This document shows, piece after piece, positions 1 through 18,322 of a stretch of DNA of 64,000 bases. A program made the translations under genes and the position numbers. Every line of letters begins with the position of its first letter. Position 1 is the first letter of the stretch. The stretch is from Polyodon spathula (Eukaryota; Chordata; Actinopteri; Acipenseriformes; Polyodontidae). The notes under the pieces are model-generated. The model was not told the origin of the DNA and made no database searches. It worked only from the letters and a program-made list of their open reading frames with translations. The stretch covers positions 71,057,256 to 71,121,255 of the forward strand of contig NC_054539.1 in the NCBI RefSeq assembly GCF_017654505.1, given 5' to 3'.

Positions 1-3815
<3,815 letters not shown>

Positions 3816-4233
3816 TTATCTGGGTCAAGAGAAATAAGACAAGACAGTGAGGGGGAGGGCCGTTGAGGCAAATGTCTCTCCAATTACCAAATCATTTTAT
3901 GTCCACGAGTTTATGTAACATGTGCATTATACTACAGCTTCTGATTTGAGGTTTTACCCAGCAAGCACACACTAAAAACAAACCCAAAAATTTTCCTATC
4001 AACACAGATTTTTCGCCATCAATAAAAATTAAAACAATTTCTAAAAATAAACACCAAAAAAATGTATTCATAATTGTACTGTAATGTTTAAATATATATA
4101 TTTTTTTTGTATTATTATTATTAATTTAATTTATTATTTACGGTGGTTTAGTTGGTGTATTAAGTCTGGTCCTCAATGCCATCCAAGCTCAGTCACTATT
4201 CTATTATTAGTCAATACCACAGCCAGAGGCAGA

Positions 4234-4307
4234 TTAACCCTTTGCGGTCCTATGTTGGACCAGGTCCGACATTACAATTTCCCCTTTTCCAGTCCAATGG
4301 TGAAATA
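4234..4307 (+). mobile_element. TTAA-flanked piggyBac-like MITE end, truncated by a CR1
   Basis: After a TTAA (4234-4237) comes CCCTTTGCGGTCC and a 21-bp palindrome at 4252-4272. The same arrangement occurs at 10188-10270, giving a dispersed family. TTAA is the target of piggyBac transposases, so a non-autonomous piggyBac-type element is likely. The similarity ends where the CR1 LINE begins (about 4308). Confidence 0.5.
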
Positions 4308-5112
4308 ACCATTCAGAACTGGGCAGACACATGGCAAATTACATTTAATAGAGAAAAGTGTAAGGTACTGCACGCAGGAAATAAAAATGTACATTATAAA
4401 TATCATATGGGAGATACTGAAATTGGAGAAGGAATCTATGAAAAAGACCTAGGAGTTTTTGTTGACTCAGAAATGTCTTCATCTAGACAATGTGCGGAAG
4501 CTATAAAAAAGACTAACAAGATGCTCGGATACATTGTGAAAAGTGTTGAATTTAAATCAAGGGAAGTAATGTTAAAACTGTACAATGCACTAGTAAGACC
4601 TCATCTTGAATATTGTGTTCAGTTCTGGTCACCTCGCTATAAAAAAGATATTGCTGCTCTAGAAAGAGTGCAAAGAAGAGCGACCAGAATTATTCCAGGC
4701 TTAAAAGGCATGTCATATGCAGACAGGCTAAAAGAATTGAATCTGTTCAGTCTTGAACAAAGAAGACTACGCGGTGACCTAATTCAAGCATTCAAAATTC
4801 TAAAAGGTATTGACAATGTCGACCCAAGGGACTTTTTAGACCTGAAAAAAGAAACAAGGACCAGGGGTCACAAAAGGAGATTAGACAAAGGGGCATTCAG
4901 AACAGAAAATAGGAGGCACTTTTTTACACAGAGAATCATGAGGGTCTGGAATCAACTCCCCAGTAATGTTGTTGAAGCTGACACCCTGGGATCCTTCAAG
5001 AAGCTGCTTGATGAGATTCTGGGATCAATAAGCTACTAACAACCAAACGAGGAAGATTGGCCAAATGGCCTCCTCTCGTTTGTAAACTTTCTTATGTTCT
5101 TATGTTCTTTCT
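4308..5112 (+). mobile_element. CR1-type LINE, 5'-truncated, 3' end intact
   Basis: The frame 4308-5036 encodes the C-terminal part of a CR1/Jockey-superfamily reverse transcriptase ORF, starting in IQNWADTWQITFNREKC and ending LDEILGSISY before TAA. It is almost identical to the C-terminus of the longer copy at 38803-40400. The short non-coding tail (GGCCAAATGGCCTCCTCTCG) is followed by tandem copies of the octamer TTATGTTC, the hallmark 3' tail of CR1. 5' truncation is the normal result of incomplete target-primed reverse transcription. It sits next to a Tc1 relic at its 3' side. Confidence 0.9.
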
Positions 5113-5117
5113 TTCAG

Positions 5118-5275
5118 ACCGAGGGATCATTATGTTAGTACCATGATTCTTGTACTTCTTGATAATAGAAACAATAGTTGAAATTGAGATACTCAGATGC
5201 TTGGAAATCTTCTTGTATCCTTCTCCAGCTTTATGACAAATAAATAATTTTCTGCCTAAGGTCTTCAGATAGTTA
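5118..5275 (-). pseudogene. Tc1 transposase relic (N-terminal helix-turn-helix region)
   Basis: On the minus strand the sequence reads LSEDLRQKIIY, then after a frameshift HKAGEGYKKISKHL and STIVSIIKKYKNHGTN. This is the pattern of the Tc1 paired-type DNA-binding domain (compare GKGYKIISKCLDIPVSTVG in the intact copy at 15663-17287). No TIR or catalytic part is visible. The CR1 at 4308-5112 abuts it, so the LINE probably inserted into or beside this relic. Confidence 0.7.
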
Positions 5276-6557
<1,282 letters not shown>

Positions 6558-9480
6558 CTAGGAAGAGAAACAAAACTATGAAAACATTGATCTTTAAACG
6601 GTTAGCTTTTGTTTTGTTTAGCCATGTGCCAGTTTGCACATGTAGTATACTACACACATAAGACGCATTAATCGTCACCTGGTGATTAAAGTAAATGCAC
6701 TTTGATATACTTTTTGTATGAAAAGCACTATATAAATAAAGTATTGATTGATAAAGTGCTGTTTAGGATCAATAATCACATTACAGCACAGCTGTCTATC
6801 AAGCCCTACCCCAGTTTTGTTTCTGTTATACCCAGCTCTTAAATTCTCATGGAATATTTCCTAGATCCGGACTGCCACAACCTCCATACCCCCACTGCCC
6901 CCAAGCACATCTAAAACAATTAAAAAATAAAATAAAAAAACCAAAATCATACAAAGCAACTACATTTATTTTGTTTTAAACCACACCAGTTTGTTAGACA
7001 GGTTTTATAAACATCTCTTACACATTTTGTTTTTCTGTTTCAGTAGCCAGTTAGGAGATTACATAAAGTACACTTAAGTAAAACTATAAAACTTCAAATA
7101 AGTAAAACGTGTGTGTGAATCGACCTTATTTACAGGTGCAACTCTGGACTTTCACAGAGAAGATCTCCGACTCCCAACACATTAAGTAAATTGCATTGTT
7201 ATAAGACAAAAGTTACATTCCCCGTTTTAGATTCACAAATTAAAATAAAAAGAAAATAAAAAGGTTTTCATAAAAAACCGGACCGTGTTTTAAATTGTTT
7301 CTCAGGCCATTCAGTCAAGTACTTTAATTCGTTATAATGTTTAAAACCAATTAAACTTGTACTTTTTCAGGCAATCACACTGATTTCTTGGGTTTCAGGT
7401 CTGCTGAGTAGTGTCTTATTTCAATCACAGAAACAAAGCAAATACATTGTGTCAAGTTTACACAGCAGTTAACTGGTTTACAGGTGCACATGATACCAGT
7501 GGTCTAGCCAGGATTTTGTTTGGGGTGGGGGAGGGTTGGACGGAGATTTTTGCAGATGGGTAACGATTTATAAAAACATTTCTGTACGTAAAAATTAACT
7601 ACACTCCAAACTTTCAATTAACTTCAAATTGCTCTATTAAGAACCATGATGTTTCACCTCACAATCACACTTTTCACTACTATGCGCTTATCCAACATAC
7701 CAATTAATTAACAGAAAGAATAACCTACCTAACCTGATTTTAGTCCATCCTCCTGTTTTTCATTGCAAACTTGTCAAATACCTATAGTTTTACAACTACT
7801 TAAAGCATGATTCGCACGGGGGTTAAAAGCAGAGGATGTCTAGTAGCCTCCCAGATGTGGATTACACTATCAATGAAAGTTGGTAAATTCAAAATGAGAT
7901 GTGGCCAGAGAAGGCTCCTTTGTGTATGATTTGTAAACAATGAGCCGGGTTTAAATAACTAATTTCGTTGCACCTTCGTTTCTAAAGGCTACAATAACCA
8001 TTTCGTCCATTGCTTTAAGTGATATGTATTTCTATGCATATCTTTACATGCATCGTTGTGGCAGGGAAGAAAAGCCCAGTGTGTAAATAGGGAGCAAGGC
8101 AAAGCCCTGCTTCTAATTGTATTGTGGTGTAATGTACTATTATTTAAAATAAATGTATTGGTTTGGTGTTTCTTAGGAACAGGAAAATGTATTAAGATTT
8201 GTTGTATTTAAATAGGCTACACTGTGTGGTTTGTGTATTGATGGTGGTTGGCAGGGATGGGGTTAATTCCTATCCCTGGCAAAAACATGGGAGAATGTGG
8301 CTGGAGCCGTTTATTGAATTATTGTTTGAGTGTTGTAATTACTGTTAGATGGTCACAGGTATAAAAACCTGCAGCTTTTGTTATTTGTGGTGGGTGGTCG
8401 AGAGGAGTAAAGTGTGTGAGAGACGGGAAAAACCGAAACAGAAAGTAAAAAGAAAAAGCAACAGTGGGTGATACATTTTAATGTGTGACAATAGTGTAGT
8501 GCTCTTCCAAGTACGGAGAGGAAAAAAAAAAACCTTGTTTAAATTAACTACTGCACAATGCAAGCTAAGTATCTTCCTTCTGTAGAAGCCCTTAAAAAAA
8601 CGACCACAAATAACATTTTCAAAAAAAATGTCCAAAGCAGTTAACGTTCTTGTTTATTATTCAAATGATAACAACATTTTAATTCGTTGTTATCATTTCC
8701 GTACTGCTTTTCTGTGACCTGTACTGTAGGGGGCGGGACAAAGTTAGCGCTGCATTGTTTTGATTTAGGTTGCTAAAACCTAGTTTTCAGCATTTGAGGT
8801 AAAATAGTAGAAATGGACGACAAAGCAAAAAAAGCAATGTATATTTCGGTGATTGATCGTGTCAAGTTATTTCCCCAAAGAAACTGTACATGCAGATGGA
8901 GGTAATTGTTTTGCATATAATGTGTCTTTGGAGAAAACATGATCGATTGGTATTTAGCTTCAAAATCACATATTAAAGGCTACTACAGATGCTGCTGAAC
9001 AGAACGTAAAATAAACAGCTTTTAGAAACCAAACTGGAAGGTCAGCCCAGACAAAAAGTATTCCTGTTGGCAAGTTAAATCAGTACACAGCGATCTAGCA
9101 CACCACCTCGCTTCAACCTGCTGCTTACTTTTTCGCAGTTGGAATTTTAGACCTGAATAGCCATGTATAAGTTTTTGGGCTGTTTCTAATCGATTTCCAC
9201 ATCTGTTAACCTGGCAAAGCTTTGCCTTACACTTCATACCAATTCAGCGGATGCAGAACGTGCAGTCTCAATGTATGGGCAAGTCAACTGCAGGGGGGAT
9301 GCTGCATGTTTGCCTTTAACAAATGACAGCACTCTGTTTTAGTAAGGAAGCAAGTACCACTATTTTCTCTTAAGCTTTATAGTGTTCTGAAATACTTAAT
9401 GTTTAAACAGGTCCACGAAATCCTAATTTTATTCTGCAAACTAAACGTGAAAAATACGTACATTTACTGTGATTTAGTAG
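6558..9480. other. Region upstream of WASF1 coding start, no gene recognised
   Basis: Mostly AT-rich DNA. A fragment at about 6690-6752 ending TATAAATAAAGTATTGATTG resembles the 3' tail of fish L2-like LINE/SINE repeats (low confidence). A possible solo LTR lies at 8057-8560. A GC-box-like GGGGGCGGG (8729-8737) precedes a short ATG frame at 8814. WASF1 5' UTR exons may be here but could not be identified. Confidence 0.4.
8057..8560 (+). mobile_element. Possible solo LTR remnant
   Basis: It begins TGTGGCAGGGAAGAAAAGCC, like the TGTGGCA start of the well-supported LTR at 12482. It contains a TATA-like GGTATAAAAACCTGCAG at about 8358 in LTR-like context. The 3' boundary and a target duplication were not found, so the right coordinate is a guess. 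Confidence 0.3.
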
Positions 9481-9627
9481 ACCCTTACTTACCCCTTGGC
9501 AAACGATGGCAGCTGCCTTTTAAGATCTGCAGCTGCCACATCATTTGCCCTCCGGGTCAATGAGCTAGTGTACCGAAGCTCTGTCTCTTTTCTACATGAC
9601 CGACTTCCTTTTAACCCATAGAATGAA

Positions 9628-10191
9628 GTGTCAGGCCAAGCAGTCCAGATTATTCTGTTCCCATTACTTAGTGCCGTCAAAAGTCAGGAAGGAGATTTAC
9701 CACAAACAATCATTGTCTTTCTGTCACAGTGCACCATGATTCTATTGGAAATGACACTGGCAGAGTCACACAATGAATGTGTGAGGGAGGCAGCACCTGT
9801 GTTGAAAACTGGGAGAAAGTGGGCAGCAAAGGAAGCTGTGGAAAATGCAAAGGCTGCCCTTCATATCAATGATATCATGGGGCAAGTACAGCATGGAAGA
9901 GGTGGCCTTGGTCTCAATTCAGCTCCTCCTACATGGCACAAAGCAGCCCCAGCTCAACGGAGGAAGCTGGTAGTGAATGAGGTGCAAAAGCAGAACAGGA
10001 TGAGATGCGTAAAGGCAGTTTCCCAGGCCAAGCAGGGAGAATGGACGAGATGGGAAAGTGTGGAACAACGCAAGACGGGCTACCGAGATCTATGGACAAC
10101 GGAACAAAGCAGGATCAATTTCCTCAACAGGTCAACATATGACGTTCTCCCATCACCACAGAACCTTTGTGTTCATCACCAGCTACATTAA
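9628..10191 (+). pseudogene. Retroelement ORF fragment (non-LTR-type, family not certain)
   Basis: An open frame of 187 codons. From about residue 65 it reads KEAVENAKAALHINDIMGQ, GRGGLGLN, PTWHKAAPAQRRKLVVNEV, a KAVSQAKQGEWTRWE block and TYDVLPSPQNL. I recognise these as a segment common in fish and invertebrate non-LTR retroelement polyproteins, downstream of the reverse transcriptase. The usual following zinc-finger portion is missing: the frame stops exactly at a TTAA (10188-10191) where a palindromic MITE begins. There is no RT domain, so this is a fragment. The first 60 residues may be unrelated. Confidence 0.5.
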
Positions 10192-10440
10192 GCCTTTGTG
10201 GTCCTATGTCGGACAAGGTCCGACATTACAATTTTTCCATTCCGGTCCGATGTTGGACCCTGTCCAACATCATCAAAAAGACGTCAATCACAGGTCCCTA
10301 GTCGTCTTTTCTCCTGAAAAAGCAGAGAAAAGCTTTCAATGGCCGAGAGAAACCAAAAAAAAAACAGGAGGGGGATCTGAGCAATACACATACTCCCTTC
10401 ACCACAGACATAACACGGACATAAAACAAACAAGATAGCT
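10188..10440 (+). mobile_element. TTAA-flanked piggyBac-like MITE end (second copy)
   Basis: After TTAA comes GCCTTTGTGGTCC and two 21-bp palindromes (10206-10226 and 10250-10270). The first 65 bases match the copy at 4238-4307. The right boundary is uncertain; no matching inverted end was found, so the element may be partial. Confidence 0.5.
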
Positions 10441-11014
10441 GCTTATGCATACAGCGCTCAAAGAAAATCACAGACATTTGCCAAGCTTTTTGAGATGTTA
10501 TAGTAATAAAATTATGACATGGATAGCATTATTGAGGAGTTTGGTGATAAAATGGGTGATCAGGAGATGATTTATCAGTATAAATGTAAAAATGTAAATA
10601 ATGGTCAGTGCAGTTCACAGTAAAGTGAATATCATTGGCTTGTGCACATTGGACGATGGTGCTACTGTCTGTGCCCAAGCCAAGATACTGACCGATGAAT
10701 AACCTTCCTGTTGTAACAGTAGTAATGCTCAATGCTCACTTGTGAATATGGTGCATGCAGTAGCTAGGGAATGGATCATGAACTGCCAGGACACCTAACT
10801 GCAGCCTAGCAATTCTTTGGATTTCTCTGCGCCGTCTGAGACCCTCTCAACCAAATAGTTTGGGAAACAAAATCTATATAAGAAATACAATATCCTGTGT
10901 TTGGAGAGAGTCGGGGCGCTTTATATTGCTACAGCAAGGCGATCAATAAGGAAAACAATATTATAATTTCTTTATTTTCATTAGTGAAGTATTGGTATAG
11001 TTTTTAAAAATAAA

Positions 11015-11116
<102 letters not shown>

Positions 11117-12280
11117 CAGTACTGTGCAAAAGTTTTAGGCAGGTGTGAAAAAATGCTGTAAAGTAAGAATGCTTTCAAAAATAGACATGTTAATAGATTA
11201 TATTTATCAATTAACTAAATGCAAAGTGAGTGAACAGAAGAAAAATCTACATCAAATCCATATTTGGTGTGACCACCCTTTGCCTTCAAAACAGCATCAA
11301 TTCTTCTAGGTACACTTGCACAAAGTCAGGGATTTTGTAGGCATACAGTCAGGTGTATGATTAAACAATTACACCAGACAGGTGCCAATGATCATCAATT
11401 CAATATGTAGGTTGAAACACAATCATTAACCGAAACAGAAACAGCTGTGTAGGAGGAATAAAACTGGGTGAGGAACAGCCAAACTCAGCTAACAAGGTGA
11501 GGTTGCTAAAGACAGTTTACTGTCAAAAGTCATACACCACGGCAACACTGAGCACAGCAACAAGACACAAGGTAGTTATACTGCATCAGCAAGGTCTCTC
11601 CCAGGCAGAAATTTCAAGGCAGACAGGGGTTTCCAGATGTGCTGTCCAAGCTCTTTTGAAGAAGCACAAAGAAATGGGCAACGTTGAGGATCGTAGACGC
11701 AGTGGTCGGCCAAGGAAACTTTACTGGCAGAAAACAGTGCGACCCTGGTACACCCATCTACTGGAGAAGTCTGGTCAGAAGTGGCCTTCATGGAAGACTT
11801 GCGGCCAAAAAGCCATATCTCCGACGTGAAAACAAGGCCAAGCGACTCAACTATGCACGAAAACACAGGAACTGGGGTGCAGGAAAATGGCAGCAGGTGC
11901 TCTTTCTTGGCTGTAGCAGAAAGCAGTTTGTTCGCCGAAGGGCTGGAGAGCGGTACACGAATCAGTGTCTGCAGGCAACAGTGAGCATGGTGGAGGTTCC
12001 TTGCAAGTCTGGGGCTGCATTTCTGCAAATGGAGTTGGGGATTTGGTCAGAATTAAATGGTCTCCTCAATGCTGAGAAGTACAGGCAGATACTTATTCAT
12101 CATGCAATACCATCAGGGAGGCATCTGATTGGCTCAAAATTTATTCTGCAGCATGACAACGACCCCAAACATACAGCGAAATTCATTAAGAACTATCCTC
12201 AGCATAAAGAAGAACAAGGAGTCCTGGAAGTGATGGTATGGCCCCCACAGAGCCCTGATCAGGCCTTTTGTTAAGTACTG
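11117..12280 (+). mobile_element. Tc1/mariner transposon, internally deleted
   Basis: The left end CAGTACTGTGCAAAAGTTTT follows TA. The right end is reduced to CTTTTGTTAAGTACTG before TA at 12281, which matches the inverted left end with mismatches. The transposase on the plus strand is broken by frameshifts. Recognisable parts are a helix-turn-helix (ISRQTGVSRCAVQALLKKHK, GRPRK) at about 11560-11725, then ENKAKRLNYARKHRNW, and HDNDPKHTAK with the second catalytic aspartate. The frame ends at WPPQSPD, so the third catalytic residue and the rest of the 3' side are deleted. Non-functional. Confidence 0.85.
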
Positions 12281-12481
12281 TACATTCTATCTGCAGTGTT
12301 GGAATTAAAATTTAAAAAAAAATTCTGTTGCTGTGTTTATTTGCTTCACAGCCATATTGTTTGTGGTCAATAAATCAAATATGAGTAATTGTTGGTTTTG
12401 TTTTCATTGTAAGTTTTTGTAAAGTACTGTAGTTCAAAGTAACATTACAGTTAAAATGTAAGGCTGTAGTTAATGCATACC

Positions 12482-12978
12482 TGTGGCAAAGCGTAAGCCT
12501 TGCACAGTGAAATATGTAGTTTATTGTATGTTTTTGTGTTAATTGTTACAATTGATTTAATTGTTTAGCTGCTGTGGCGCTCCGCTGGGGACGATTACCG
12601 GTCTGCGTGGAGCAGCAGCTGAAAGCAATCAGCTATTCCAGCAGGCAGGTGGGCGTGTCTCAACAGAGCGTCAAGATAAAAGCATGGCGATCGCTGTGAT
12701 CGGGGCTGCTGCAAGGCCTGCCGTTTTCACGGCACCTTTTGAGTTATAGTTTGGGGTATTGTGTTTTATTTTGCACTTTTTGTACGGTTTACTGTATTTG
12801 TCCTCTGTGCGTTACCATCGCTGGTAACGTCACATGACCGCCTTTATTTTACTTTCACTTTCTGTTTGTTGTTAATAAATCCTGCGCGCCTGTGCCGGCG
12901 TTTCAACACCACCTCTGTCTCTCTGTATGCTTGAACAGCGGCTACCCACGCGTGTGACCCGAGGAAGACCCTGTCACA
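12482..12978 (+). repeat. Left (5') LTR
   Basis: TG...CA ends. It contains GATAAAAGC as a possible TATA-like element and AATAAA at 12874-12879 as polyadenylation signal, followed by a GC-rich stretch. The short open frame starting near 12561 recurs in the right LTR and is repeat sequence, not a gene. Confidence 0.95.
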
Positions 12979-13026
12979 TATGGTGTCGGAAGTGGATTCC
13001 GCTGCATCCTGCCGAAGCAAGGCTAG

Positions 13027-13401
13027 ATGGCTACAGAGAGACAGGAGGAGCAAACCCCTGAAATTTTTTGGGGGGGACAAGGGCAGACCGCAGGTAACCC
13101 TGAGGGGCTGCTGAAGGAGAGGGATGGAGCCGCTGTCCTTAAAGGCACTGTGAAGGAGCCGAGACATCCTGCCCGAACGCCAGAGAGGCCGAGGAGGGTC
13201 CGTCCCCGAGAGCTGCAGAAGGAGGAGTTCCGGTCCTGGAAGCTGGCGAGGGAGGAGGAGAGACTGCCTGCCCGGACGCCAGCGGGAGGAACTGCCTGCC
13301 GAGCGTCAGCGAAGGAGGACCTGTCGTTTGTGGGGGATCGTCACAGAAGGAGGCGGGTCAATCCTCTGGAGAGGAGCCCCGTGAAGGGACACTGGGTTTA
13401 G
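13027..13401 (+). CDS. ORF of unknown function inside the non-autonomous LTR element
   Basis: A 124-codon frame that starts 48 bases after the left LTR, the usual gag position. The product begins MATERQEEQTPEIFWGG, is rich in arginine, glutamate and proline, and has two imperfect copies of a PARTPE/PARTPA motif. No zinc knuckle, capsid, protease or polymerase motif is visible. It may be a remnant gag leader or a packaging sequence that is open by chance. Not a host gene. Confidence 0.4.
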   Translation: MATERQEEQTPEIFWGGQGQTAGNPEGLLKERDGAAVLKGTVKEPRHPARTPERPRRVRPRELQKEEFRSWKLAREEERLPARTPAGGTACRASAKEDLSFVGDRHRRRRVNPLERSPVKGHWV

Positions 13402-13616
13402 GGGGTAATAATTGTGGGTGTATTGTTGTTAATTATTGGTATGTGGATAGTGGTTGTATGTGTGTGCATGTTTATTGTTTAGCGATGCTAACGTTGGAGC
13501 CTGGTGTCTGGTATGGAGGAGGTTGCGCCTGGCTCTAATGTTCCCTCCCATCCACCCTTGTGTTTTTTTGTTTTGTCGAATGGACCCCTATGGGTTCCAT
13601 TCTGAGCGGGAGGATA

Positions 13617-14112
13617 TGTGGCAAAGCGTAAGCCTTGCACAGTGAAATATGTAGTTTATTGTATGTTTTTGTGTTAATTGTTACAATTGATTTAATTGTT
13701 TAGCTGCTGTGGCGCTCCGCTGGGGACGATTACCGGTCTGCGTGGAGCAGCAGCTGAAAGCAATCAGCTGTTCCAGCAGGCAGGTGGGCGTGTCTCAACA
13801 GAGCGTCAAGATAAAAGCATGGCGATCGCTGTGATCGGGGCTGCTGCAAGGCCTGCCGTTTTCACGGCACCTTTTTGAGTTATAGTTTGGGGTATTGTGT
13901 TTTATTTTGCACTTTTTGTACGGTTTACTGTATTTGTCCTCTGTGCGTTACCATCGCTGGTAACGTCACATGACCGCCTTTATTTTACTTTCACTTTCTG
14001 TTTGTTGTTAATAAATCCTGCGCGCCTGTGCCGGCGTTTCAACACCACCTCTGTCTCTCTGTATGCTTGAACAGCGGCTACCCACGTGTGACCCGAGGAA
14101 GACCCTGTCACA
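13617..14112 (+). repeat. Right (3') LTR
   Basis: It matches the left LTR throughout by eye. Exceptions are a G for A in CAGCTGTTCC, one extra T in CACCTTTTTGAG, and loss of two bases in CCCACGTGTG. Confidence 0.95.
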
Positions 14113-14117
14113 ATACC

Positions 14118-15543
14118 CCATACTGTAAAATACAATATTTATTGAAAGTACTCAAGACTTTGAAGTAATTTGATACATTTTGCTCACACTGTGTCTAAAT
14201 TGGAGTATAAATTACTCAATGACTCAAAACCTTACCTGGAGCGCTGCCTATTTCACATCACGTCTTTAGTAAAGTATCCCAACAAGTTTAATGACAGCTT
14301 TCTCTATACTGTACACACTGTACAGGGTGGCCCAATAGTGTACTTGTTAAATAGAAATGTACATTATCTATCTCTTTAGAATTACAGGATGCAAAATATT
14401 GCTTTATTACGTAGAATACCGTCCTCTCCCTAATTATGTAATTAAGCAATCTGTTAAATAAAATTACAACATAGACCTTTTGTGAACGTTAAATAATGAA
14501 CAATATATCTCAACCTTTTCAAAATAATATAAATGTCTTTAACACATTTTATACACAGAGCATTTTAAGTGAGACGTACAAAAAAAATAAAGGAATCTTC
14601 ATAATCAAAAAGTGTTATAATCAACAATTCAGTAGCATGGTATATAACCCCTCCCCCCCCGCCAAATTTTGGGATTATTATTATTATTATTATTATTATT
14701 ACAGCAGTTGGCATAATTAATAAATTGGCTGTTGAAAATGATCTGCAAATTTACTGTATTTAAAAAGCAAACCATTCAGCCAAAAATCCTGCCATGTGTA
14801 CCAGTTAAGTAAGCCAAACAAGGTAATAAACTACAACTTTTAGCAACAATTAGTGAATCACGTTCTTCATGCTCTTTAAAGCTGAAAAATGGATTTGCCC
14901 TGAGGTGAAGCTATTATACAATACATGAGGGAATCATTCCAGAATCTCCTGAAACTTCTGTGGATGCTTTAACAGCAGGCTGTGTATAAAGGAGATGGTG
15001 AAAAGCACCAAGAAGAGGTCCTCCACAGTTCATGGTCATTATTATTGGTTGCACCTAAAAAGTTAAACTCCCAATAAATTACTTAGTAGCATATGAAAAG
15101 ACATATCCTATACACAATCTGTACTGAAAGCATCATTTAAGGGGTATTAGAAAGATAAATCTAGTGCGATTACTGAAGGCAATTAAAACAGCACTTTGTT
15201 AAATCTTTGCACGTCAAGATCCATGCCCTTTATTTATTTATTTATTTACATCAAATGCTAAATTTTCAACTAAACCCCCAAGACTAAGCATCTTTAATAC
15301 ATGACGTTTGGATAAGCACTGAATTAATTCTACTAAAGTCAGGCATACTGTATTCATAGGAGGAGGATAAATGCTGCATGATAACACATTTTGTTAATTA
15401 ACAAGAAGAACTTTTATTATTATTTACATTCATTTAGATTTACCAATATGCCCTCATAAACACAGTGAAGCCTGCACTATGCAATACTTATTCCCACAAC
15501 ACTACTGCCAGGGTTGTGAATTTAATTGCCAACACTATATAAT
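14118..15543. other. Intergenic/intronic AT-rich DNA
   Basis: No gene seen. It contains a (TTA)n tract at about 14675-14700 and a short TTTA tract at about 15229-15247. Short open frames show no recognisable homology. Confidence 0.5.

Positions 15544-17287
<1,744 letters not shown>

Positions 17288-17352
<65 letters not shown>
17288..17352. repeat. (TA)n microsatellite, right of Tc1
   Basis: About 60 bases of TA followed by a short GA run. It is the right-hand part of the array split by the Tc1. Confidence 0.95.
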
Positions 17353-17359
<7 letters not shown>

Positions 17360-18320
17360 TATTGCTGAATCTAAACAAGTATCATAATGGACTGCATAGT
17401 AGCATTAGCATTCAGCACACAACCCCGTGAACAACCAAGCCTCCTTACAATGACAACACCACAAGCACCAGCCCCGCTTGTGACCAAATCTTCAAATCTT
17501 TTCACTCATGCTCAGCATAAATTGAAAGCTACCCTTAAAAGGCACTGAGATAGAGAAATAATTACTCTTTTGGTGCCCCAATACAACCACTAAACACTGA
17601 ATTATGACACAATGTCAGGATCTTGAATGCAAAAAGGATCAGCCTATTATACGCAAGGGAATGAATAGGCACCCTACACAATATTGCAATCAAGTAAGAA
17701 ATTAAATGCTAATGGAATAATCAATACTGTTAGAAACTCAACACTGGTGCTTGTGGATTGCAGGGTAGTAATGCATTCCCATACAGAGGCAATGCAATCT
17801 TTCCACACTCTTGGATTTTCCTCCCCTCACGACACAAAAAACATAATTCTAAACAGATTAAGATTGGTTGATTTATTATTTTTTTTATAGCAAACCTTGA
17901 ACTCATTTGATAAAAAGGATGTGATTATCTTAAGTGCAACCAGATGGTGTAGCTAAAACATGGAGGGTAATACTGTAAATACAGTACCGAACACTGAGCA
18001 AGAAAAAACAAAACAAGAGAGATTTGAACTCAATTTAAGGGTGAAATGAGTTTTTCGGCATTTAAAAGTTGCATGTACTGTGTATGCACATGCAGAACCA
18101 TGGTTACAGTACATCCACTTTTATCTTTAACTCAAGGAAATGGAGCTGTGCTGTAATTAAGGATTTCACACTTTTATCCGATTCTCTCTGCCACCTCAAC
18201 AGAAATAAGGGAGACTGTTTAAGTTTTATGAGGCAGAAAAGTGTGTTTAACCCAAATCAAACTTCCTAAAATAGGCAACAGATTAAAAAAAAAACAAATA
18301 TTAATTTTAAGCAGCGTATA
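17353..18320. other. AT-rich DNA without recognised gene
   Basis: Short open frames only, no repeats of note apart from A/T runs. Confidence 0.5.
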
Positions 18321-18322
18321 TA

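Larger units (their letters stand above)
12482..14112 (+). mobile_element. Complete non-autonomous LTR retrotransposon with near-identical LTRs
   Basis: Direct LTRs of 497 bp (12482-12978) and 496 bp (13617-14112) flank a 638-bp interior. Both LTRs start TGTGGCAAAG and end CCCTGTCACA. A 5-bp target duplication ATACC flanks the unit (12477-12481 and 14113-14117). A primer-binding-site-like TGGTGTCGGAAGTGG lies 2 bases after the left LTR and a purine tract GAGCGGGAGGA (13604-13614) just before the right LTR. The interior has no protease, reverse transcriptase or integrase. It therefore must have used enzymes from an autonomous relative (probably Ty3/gypsy-type; inference). LTRs differ by one substitution and two small indels, so the insertion is recent. 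Confidence 0.95.

Noticed and set aside
11576..12028. 150-codon minus-strand frame
   Set aside because: Antisense to the Tc1 transposase at 11497-12274, whose helix-turn-helix and DDE motifs are on the plus strand.
12561..12749. Open frame beginning MFSCCGAPLG, repeated at 13696
   Set aside because: It lies in both LTRs of the retrotransposon, so its repetition reflects the LTR and not a duplicated gene.
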